Position numbers and translations under genes: made by a program. Shown here in pieces: positions 58,779-64,000 of a stretch of 64,000 nt of DNA. The notes under the pieces are model-generated. The model ran no database searches. It saw nothing but the letters and a program-made list of their open reading frames with translations, and was not told the origin of the DNA. Source of the stretch: Paractinoplanes toevensis. GTDB taxonomy: Bacteria > Actinomycetota > Actinomycetes > Mycobacteriales > Micromonosporaceae. The DNA is taken from assembly GCF_018332695.1 (NCBI RefSeq), contig NZ_BOQN01000038.1, positions 124,001-188,000 of the forward strand, read 5' to 3'. Position 1 is the stretch's first letter; each line of letters opens with the position of its first letter.

Positions 58779-59293
58779 AGGTCGGCCTGGTCGTAGCCGG
58801 TCAGGACGGTGACTTCACCCAGGGCAGCGATCAGGGTGCCGGGTTCGGTGCCTTTCTTGAGCCGGACGGTGTAGGTCAGTTCGGTCAGGGCGCCGCCGCG
58901 GATGGATTCGAGGCTGACCAGTTCGAATTCGCTGCTGCCGACGGTCGACGAGGTGCCCGGCACTGGCTGTAGGACACGTTGCGGTGGGTGAACCGGTAGA
59001 CCCAGGCGATCATGGCGCTGAGCACGAAGGACAGTGACCGGGCGATCGCGACCGGCCGCAGGTCGAGGAGGGTGACCAGCTGGGCTCCACACGCCGTACC
59101 CACCGGCGGGGGAGTAGCTGTCGGCGTCCAGCCGGGCGGCCAGCTCGGCGCGCAGCACGGGAACCTGCTCAGTCGGCAGCAGGTACTTGATCTCGTACCG
59201 GTTGAACGAGTGCAGCCGGCTCGGCGCCCGCAGCGCGTGCCCGACGACGTCCGGGGTCACGGGCTCGTCCCGGCGGCGGAAGGGCAGGCGCAT
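58775..59293 (-). pseudogene. VTC and DUF4956 genes collapsed by two deletions
   Basis: From ATG 59293 the VTC N-terminus reads normally (NRYEIKYLLPTEQVPVLRAE, LAARLDADSYSP). Near 59086 it breaks, and another frame gives the DUF4956 N-terminal membrane start (LVTLLDLRPVAIARSLSFVL, SAMIAWVYRFTHRNVSYSQ). Near 58962 the DUF4956 C-terminus resumes in the first frame (SSEFELVSLESIRGGALTEL, TYTVRLKKGTEPGTLIAALG, EVTVLTGYDQADL). The VTC catalytic part and the DUF4956 middle are lost. One long open frame spans it by chance, but the product cannot be a working enzyme. An intact pair lies at 39658-40958. Confidence 0.85.
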
Positions 59294-59375
59294 CAGGAGT
59301 GTCTATCGACGAGACCTCAAAGCAAGCTGGGAAACGGCGGATGGACGCCAGGTGTACGCCGGTAGCGCCAGCGTA

Positions 59376-59389
59376 TAGATAGCTGTCTA
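59376..59389. promoter_or_regulatory. Imperfect 14-bp palindrome before the S8 protease gene
   Basis: TAGATAGCTGTCTA pairs at six of seven positions and is AT-rich for the region. It lies 33 bases before the protease start, and TATAGAT at its edge could be a -10 box. It is in the divergent gap with the VTC-DUF4956 relic. It may be an operator, but no regulator is adjacent. Confidence 0.3.
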
Positions 59390-59421
59390 ATCAAAGGACG
59401 ATGCATAGGAGGAGAGCGAAG

Positions 59422-60603
59422 ATGACCCTACGACTCCCCGCCCGGCGGATCGTCACCGTCGGCCTGTTCGCAGCACTCGTGTCCACGCTGGCCGGCACAC
59501 CGGTGTCCGCTGCCCCGACCGGCGAGATCCGCTATGCCGGGAGCCCCACCGCGATCGCGGGCAGCTATCTGGTCGTCCTCAAGGGCGGCGGCACGGTGAC
59601 CAAGGCCGGCCTGTCCGGCGTCACGGTCACCGAGCGGTACGGCGCCGCGCTGAACGGCTTCGCCGCGAAGATGAGCGAGTCCGCCGCCAAGCGGCTCGCG
59701 GCCGACCCGGCCGTCGCCTACGTCGAGCAGGACCAGGTGTGGACGGTCGCCGACACGCAGAGCAACGCCACCTGGGGCCTGGACCGCATCGACCAGCGCA
59801 ATCTGCCGCTCAGCACCACCTACACCTACCCGCGCACCGGGACCGGCGTCCGTGCGTACATTATCGACACCGGCATCCTGACCACCCACACCCAGTTCGG
59901 CGGCCGGGCCACCAGCGGCTACGACTTCGTCGACAACGACGCCAACGCGACCGACTGCAACGGGCACGGCACCCACGTGGCCGGCACGGTCGGCGGCTCC
60001 ACCTACGGCGTGGCCAAGACCGTGAGCCTGGTGGGCGTGCGGGTGCTGAACTGCTCGGGCAGCGGCACCACGGCCGGCGTCGTCTCCGGCATCAACTGGG
60101 TGACCAGCAACGCGGTCAAACCGGCCGTGGCGAACATGAGCCTCGGCGGCGGCGCCAGCACCACCATCGACAACGCGGTGGCGTCGTCGATCGCGTCCGG
60201 CGTCAGCTACGGCGTGGCGGCCGGCAACGGCAACATCCTCGGCCGGCGGCAGAACGCCTGCAACTACTCGCCGGCCCGGGTGGCGACGGCCATCACGGTC
60301 GGCGCGACCCAGAACAACGACGCGGCCGCGAGCTTCTCCAACTACGGCACCTGCGTCGACATCCTCGCGCCGGGCGTCAACATCACGTCGTCGTGGTATT
60401 CGAGCACGACCGCCACCAACACGATCAGCGGTACGTCGATGGCCACCCCGCACGTGGTCGGGGCGGCCGCGCTCGTGCTGCAGGCCAACCCCTCGTACAC
60501 CCCGGCTCAGGTCGCCTCGTACCTGACCACGAACGCCACCCCGAACGTGGTGACCAACGTCGGCACCGGCACCCCGAACCGCCTGCTCTACGTCGTGAAC
60601 TGA
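59422..60603 (+). CDS. Secreted S8 serine protease (aqualysin/proteinase K type)
   Basis: The 393-residue preproprotein from ATG 59422 follows GGAGGAG by 7 bases. It has a signal peptide ([20 protein letters not shown], cleavage near SAAP), an I9 propeptide ([37 protein letters not shown]) and the catalytic triad in [10 protein letters not shown] (Asp), [10 protein letters not shown] (His) and [13 protein letters not shown] (Ser). It is a broad-specificity extracellular protease activated by removal of the propeptide. Its end overlaps the convergent GT2 gene by 16 bp. Confidence 0.95.
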   Translation: MTLRLPARRIVTVGLFAALVSTLAGTPVSAAPTGEIRYAGSPTAIAGSYLVVLKGGGTVTKAGLSGVTVTERYGAALNGFAAKMSESAAKRLAADPAVAYVEQDQVWTVADTQSNATWGLDRIDQRNLPLSTTYTYPRTGTGVRAYIIDTGILTTHTQFGGRATSGYDFVDNDANATDCNGHGTHVAGTVGGSTYGVAKTVSLVGVRVLNCSGSGTTAGVVSGINWVTSNAVKPAVANMSLGGGASTTIDNAVASSIASGVSYGVAAGNGNILGRRQNACNYSPARVATAITVGATQNNDAAASFSNYGTCVDILAPGVNITSSWYSSTTATNTISGTSMATPHVVGAAALVLQANPSYTPAQVASYLTTNATPNVVTNVGTGTPNRLLYVVN

Positions 60604-61265
60604 CCGGCGGCGTGCCGCATCAGCGAACCGACCACCCGGACCGAGTCGGTGACGCCGCCGAAGTTCGAGGCGGAGTTGCCGTCCAGATAGGTAGCGGGAA
60701 TCGGCACCTCGGTGATGCGGCACCCCGCACCGGCCGCGGCGAGCAGCACGTTCATCTCGTACTCGAAGCGCTCGCCGGGCACGTCGCAAAGATCTTTCAA
60801 GAGCCGATGAGGGTACGACCGTAGCCCGGTCTGGGTGTCCGAAACCGACTGGCCGGTCACCGCCCGGAAGAGCCGCGCGATGATGACGTTGCCGACCCGG
60901 CTGCGCAGCGGCATCCGATCCAGCGGACGCACACCGAGCACGAGTTCGTCGCGCCCGGCCCGCGCGGCCACCGCCCGCACATCGGCGGTCCGGTGCTGGC
61001 CGTCGCCGTCCGCGGTGACCACGTCGCGCCCCGGGAACGTCCGGACGCAGTGGCGGAAGCCGGTCTTGAGGGCCTCGCCCTTGCCGCGGTTGGTGAAACA
61101 GCGCAGCACCGTGCAGCCCAGCGCGCCGGCCGCGTCGAGCACCGGCGCCGCGGACGGGCCGCTGCCATCGTCCACGATCACCACCGTCGCGGCTTCCCCG
61201 CGCAGGTCACTCAGGAGGGGCAACAATTCCCGGCCGGGCCGGTAGACGGGCAGCAATACGAGCAT
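60588..61265 (-). CDS. Family 2 glycosyltransferase (DPM1/undecaprenyl-type, no membrane part)
   Basis: The 225-residue enzyme has the GT2 fold: LVLLPVYRPGRELLPLLSDL, ATVVIVDDGSGPSAA, RCFTNRGKGEALKTGF, VVTADGDGQHRTADVRAVA with the D-x-D metal site, and GQSVSDTQTGLRSYPHRLL. The last motif is the acceptor-side signature of polyprenyl-phosphate sugar transferases. It lacks membrane helices and would act at the inner membrane face. The YdcF-like gene starts 9 bp upstream on the same strand, so they are probably cotranscribed. Confidence 0.9.
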   Translation of the reverse strand: MLVLLPVYRPGRELLPLLSDLRGEAATVVIVDDGSGPSAAPVLDAAGALGCTVLRCFTNRGKGEALKTGFRHCVRTFPGRDVVTADGDGQHRTADVRAVAARAGRDELVLGVRPLDRMPLRSRVGNVIIARLFRAVTGQSVSDTQTGLRSYPHRLLKDLCDVPGERFEYEMNVLLAAAGAGCRITEVPIPATYLDGNSASNFGGVTDSVRVVGSLMRHAAGQFTT

Positions 61266-61274
61266 GGCGAGCTG

Positions 61275-61865
61275 TTACCCCGTGGTGGGCCGTCTCAATA
61301 GGGCGACCATGAGGCGTTCCCTCCGGAGAAGGACATCGCCGCGCCGGGCACCGAGAAGACCGAACCGGGCTGCCAGCAGCGCGCGCCGGTCGTCGTGCAG
61401 CTCGCCGCCGGTGGCCGGCACGTCGAGCAGCGCGTCGCCGCGCAGGCCGAGCACCTTGCCGGCGAGGAACCGCACCCGGGGCAGATGCCAGTCGTGGGTG
61501 ACCAGGCCGAGTGGGTGCCCGGCGCCGAAGGCGTACCCCTCCAGGAGTCGGTCCTCGATGGTGCGCAGGAAGTTCTCCAGGGTGCTTCGCGAGCGGGTCT
61601 CGGCGAACAGGTCGGCATGCTCCTCCAGGCCGGTGGCGGCGCGCAGCATCAGGTCGCCCTCGCGGAAGCCGGCCGGTGGCGGCGCGGCTCCGGTGCTCAC
61701 CTCCGGCCAGCCGCCGCTGAAGATGACCCGCGGCCGGTGCGGCGCGTGGGCGAGCACGTGGTCGCGTGCGGCCCGGACCCGCGCGGCGCTCGCCGGGGTC
61801 AGTTCCCACCGGCCGCCGCGGAAACGGACGCCGCGCCCGAACACGAGAAGAACGTCGGCATTCAT
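61275..61865 (-). CDS. YdcF/DUF218-like protein
   Basis: The 196-residue protein has the DUF218 pattern: VLLVFGRGVRFRGGRWELT, ASAARVRAARDHVLAHAPH, VIFSGGWPEVSTG, SRSTLENFLRTIED and LVTHDWHLPRVRFLAGKVLG. There is no signal peptide or anchor, so it is the soluble form. Members may act on envelope or cofactor metabolites; the function here is unknown. Coupling to a GT2 gene hints at a cell-envelope role. Confidence 0.85.
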   Translation of the reverse strand: MNADVLLVFGRGVRFRGGRWELTPASAARVRAARDHVLAHAPHRPRVIFSGGWPEVSTGAAPPPAGFREGDLMLRAATGLEEHADLFAETRSRSTLENFLRTIEDRLLEGYAFGAGHPLGLVTHDWHLPRVRFLAGKVLGLRGDALLDVPATGGELHDDRRALLAARFGLLGARRGDVLLRRERLMVALLRRPTTG

Positions 61866-61938
61866 GTCTCAAGTGTGACCGTGCCCACCGACGGGCAGGA
61901 GGCGGTCACCGAACGGCATGCCCGGAGGTTGACGCAGC

Positions 61939-62505
61939 ATGCATCCACAACCGCCGCTCCGGACCACGCACATCGCCGGCGGCCCGCGAAACGCGCTGGT
62001 CTACGACCGGTGGGGACAGTACGGGCGGCCGGTTCTGCTGCTGCACGGCCTGCTCTTCGACCGCACCATGTGGTGGCCGGTCGGCGCCGAGCTGGCCCGG
62101 GTCTGCACCGTGGTGGCCCCCGACCTGCCGGGGCACGGCGACAGTCCGGCCCGGGACGAGGCCGGCCTCACCGACCTCGCCCGGGACCTGGCCGGCCTGG
62201 TGCGCCGCCTCGACCTGCATCGGGCCCCGATCGTCGTCGGGCACGCCTCGGCCGCACCACTGGCAGCGGCGTTCGCCGAGACGTACGCCACACACCACCT
62301 GCAGACGATCGAGGAGGAAGGCGGTGAGGTGCCGGAGTATTTCCGGTTCTACGCCGAGCCGCGCCATGGCCTCGGAGTGCTCACGGCGTACGCAAATTGG
62401 CCCGTCAGTGCAGGTCATGCCGCCGGTCGCGGCACCGGGCCGGCCTTCCCGCACCTCGCGGATCCGGCGGGTTTCGCCGCCGGCCTGCGCGCCCGGCTGC
62501 GATAG
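61939..62505 (+). CDS. Alpha/beta hydrolase-fold protein lacking catalytic residues
   Basis: The 188-residue protein starts like a full hydrolase (GRPVLLLHGLLFDRTMWWPV, VVAPDLPGHGDSPARDEAGL). The nucleophile elbow that should read G-x-S-x-G reads VVGHASAAPLAAAF, with Ala at the Ser position. The C-terminal His loop, usually G-H-F-P-H-L, reads PAFPHLADPAGFAA, with Ala at the His. It is also about 80 residues shorter than usual. So it is either a dead relic or a non-enzymatic binding protein. A GGAGG site precedes ATG 61939, and it still has a clean reading frame. Confidence 0.75.
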   Translation: MHPQPPLRTTHIAGGPRNALVYDRWGQYGRPVLLLHGLLFDRTMWWPVGAELARVCTVVAPDLPGHGDSPARDEAGLTDLARDLAGLVRRLDLHRAPIVVGHASAAPLAAAFAETYATHHLQTIEEEGGEVPEYFRFYAEPRHGLGVLTAYANWPVSAGHAAGRGTGPAFPHLADPAGFAAGLRARLR

Positions 62506-62588
62506 CCGCCGGCGCGCGGAACCGCCCTGCCAGTGGCGTGTCAGCGGCGTGTGCGGGCCATGTCAGCGGCCCGGCGCAGTCTTCCGGC

Positions 62589-63563
62589 ATGACAGATCTT
62601 GTGGTGCGGGCCGAAGGGCTCCGCAAACGATTCGGAAAGACGCAGGCGCTCGACGGGGTGGACCTCGCGATGCGCCGCGGCACGGTGCTCGGCGTGCTCG
62701 GGCCCAACGGTGCCGGCAAGACCACCGCGGTGCGGGTGCTCGCCACCCTGCTGCGACCCGACGAGGGGTACGCCGAGGTGGCCGGCATCGACGTGCTCGA
62801 ACACCCGCAGCGGGTACGCCGGCGGATCGGCCTGACCGGCCAGTACGCCAGTGTCGACGAGGACCTCACCGGCACCCAGAATCTGGTGCTCATCGGCCAG
62901 CTGCTCGACCTGACCACCCGCGACGCCCGCAAGCGCGCCGCCGAGCTGCTCGAGTGGTTCGACCTGAGCGAGGCCGCCGGGCGCCAGGCCAAGACCTACT
63001 CCGGTGGCATGCGCCGCCGCCTCGACCTGGCCGCGAGCCTGGTCGGCCGGCCCGAGGTGATCTTCCTGGACGAGCCGACCACCGGCCTCGACCCGGCCAA
63101 GCGCGAGGACATGTGGGGCGTCGTGCGCACCCAGATCACCCAGGGCTCCAGCGTGCTGCTGACCACTCAATATCTGGAGGAGGCGGACGCGCTCGCCGAC
63201 GAGATCGTGGTGATCAACAAGGGCCGGGTGATCGCGCACGACACCCCGGACGGGCTCAAGCGCCGCGTCGGCGGCCTGACCCTGCGGGTGCGCCCGGCCG
63301 ACCCGCGCCGGGTGCCGGACGCGCTGCGGGTGCTCGACCTGGTGGCCTCGCCCGGTAACTCGGCGAGCGCCGACACCGCCGCGGGTGCCCGGCCGGGCGC
63401 GGTCAGCGTGCCGGTCGCCGACGACACCGCCCTGGACATCGTCGTTCCGGCGCTGCGCCAGGCCGGCATCGAGGTCAACGACCTCGGTCTGCACCTGCCC
63501 AGCCTCGACGAGGTGTTCCACGCCCTGACCGAAGACGCGCCGCTGGAGGCTGAGCTCGTATGA
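62589..63563 (+). CDS. ABC exporter ATPase, DrrA type
   Basis: The 324-residue protein has Walker A LGPNGAGKTTAVRVL, the Q-loop GLTGQYASVDEDLTG, signature TYSGGMRRRLDLAASL and Walker B VIFLDEPTTGLDP, with the DrrA-type C-terminal domain (GGLTLRVRPADPRRVPDAL; GLHLPSLDEVFHALTE). It powers export of a drug or lipid with a DrrB permease. ATG 62589 is chosen on family start; an upstream frame reads on as Arg-rich noise. Its stop overlaps the permease start by ATGA. Confidence 0.95.
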   Translation: MTDLVVRAEGLRKRFGKTQALDGVDLAMRRGTVLGVLGPNGAGKTTAVRVLATLLRPDEGYAEVAGIDVLEHPQRVRRRIGLTGQYASVDEDLTGTQNLVLIGQLLDLTTRDARKRAAELLEWFDLSEAAGRQAKTYSGGMRRRLDLAASLVGRPEVIFLDEPTTGLDPAKREDMWGVVRTQITQGSSVLLTTQYLEEADALADEIVVINKGRVIAHDTPDGLKRRVGGLTLRVRPADPRRVPDALRVLDLVASPGNSASADTAAGARPGAVSVPVADDTALDIVVPALRQAGIEVNDLGLHLPSLDEVFHALTEDAPLEAELV

Positions 63564-64000
63564 CCACCCTGACGATCGACCCCACCAGTACCGACCTCGA
63601 CATCGACCGGCCACGCGGCGGCGCGTTCGCCGCCCAGGTCCGGCACAGCGTGGCACTCGCGCGCCGAAGTTTGATCAAAACGATCCGTACGCCGGAGGCG
63701 CTGATCGACGTGACCCTGCAGCCGGTGATCTTCCTGCTGCTGTTCACCTATATCTTCGGCGGCGCCCTCTCCGGCGGCGACCGGCACAGCTACCTGCAAT
63801 ACCTGCTTCCTGGCCTGCTCGCCCAGTCGCTCGCGATGGGCGGCATCGCGCTCGGCCAGAACCTCAACGCCGACATCGAGAAGGGCGTCTTCGACAGGTT
63901 CCGCTCGCTGCCGGTGGCCCGCTCGGCGCCGCTGGTCGGCGCGGTGGCCGCGGACATCGTCCGCTACCTGACCGTCTGCGTGGTCATGCTGGGCTTCGGC
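63560..64000 (+). CDS. ABC-2 type permease, DrrB family, cut by window end
   Basis: Only the first 147 residues are present; the frame is open to the end. It begins MTTLTIDPTSTDLDIDRP, then a cytoplasmic lead (AAQVRHSVALARRSLIKTIR) and membrane helices LIDVTLQPVIFLLLFTYIFG and LPGLLAQSLAMGGIALGQNL, with the EKGVFDRFRSLPVARSAPL loop typical of ABC-2 permeases. It is coupled to the DrrA-type gene by the ATGA junction. The rest lies outside the window. Confidence 0.93.
   Translation, partial: MTTLTIDPTSTDLDIDRPRGGAFAAQVRHSVALARRSLIKTIRTPEALIDVTLQPVIFLLLFTYIFGGALSGGDRHSYLQYLLPGLLAQSLAMGGIALGQNLNADIEKGVFDRFRSLPVARSAPLVGAVAADIVRYLTVCVVMLGFG

Noticed and set aside
1..64000. tRNA, rRNA, insertion sequences, integrase or attachment sites
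   Set aside because: I looked for tRNA-like cloverleaf ends, transposase or integrase motifs and flanking repeats and found none I could support.

Overview
The window is very GC-rich DNA (roughly 70% by eye) from an actinomycete. Several features point to Micromonosporaceae, and an Actinoplanes-like genome is the best guess. They are the start of a probable chemotaxis receptor, a mycothiol-dependent maleylpyruvate isomerase-like protein, an F420-dependent LLM oxidoreductase, a WXG100-like/DUF1023 pair, a SigB/F/G-type sigma factor with SpoIIE-type partners, and many GTG starts and leaderless-looking genes. I see no rRNA, tRNA, insertion sequence, prophage or CRISPR array. Genes are tightly packed; the longest stretch without a gene is about 280 bases (24382-24661).

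Layout. 1-5 kb: an AraC regulator divergent from cutC, an EmrB-type exporter and an acyl-adenylate-forming ligase. 5-10.7 kb: TrpB2, then a lipid-oxidation cluster (acyl-CoA dehydrogenase, aldehyde dehydrogenase, GntR/FCD regulator, MpaB/rubber-oxygenase-type oxygenase). Both of its divergent promoter regions carry the same 15-bp tandem element. 10.7-13.7 kb: an Imm1-domain protein and two unknowns. 13.7-21 kb: a second lipid cluster (FadD, a second MpaB-type oxygenase, a double-TetR regulator, FadA, FadB). 21-37 kb: small enzymes, a purine permease, a heterodimeric ABC exporter, an ArsR-MFS pair with a 30-bp dyad operator, a cyclase, a deleted hydrolase, and an ABC-F ATPase preceded by a candidate ribosome-mediated attenuator. 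37-42 kb: a cNMP-domain protein and an HPF-like protein, a DUF4956/VTC/beta-helix lipoprotein operon, and two crcB genes behind a probable fluoride riboswitch.

42-53 kb: a VWA protein, an SDR, and a partner-switching neighbourhood made of a HATPase with a shortened STAS domain, a sigma factor fused to a STAS domain, and a GAF-SpoIIE phosphatase. An LLM oxidoreductase and a topoisomerase IB lie within it. A four-gene WXG/DUF1023/lipoprotein/SRPBCC operon follows. 53-64 kb: two adjacent secreted lytic-type proteins (CHAP and GH19), each joined to a six-unit propeller-like repeat; a Rieske/DUF2231 protein; CotH next to a decayed VTC-DUF4956 relic; an S8 protease; a GT2; a YdcF-like protein; a hydrolase-fold protein without its catalytic residues; and a DrrAB-type exporter cut by the window end.

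Themes. Two separately regulated oxygenase clusters look built to cleave or oxidise a lipid or isoprenoid chain, oxidise the aldehyde, activate the acid and feed beta-oxidation. A second theme is decay by clean internal deletion: at least three genes (33.9, 44.5 and 58.9 kb), and probably a fourth (45.0 kb), have lost central segments. This is either real erosion or an assembly effect. All function calls rest on sequence reading alone; no database search was run.
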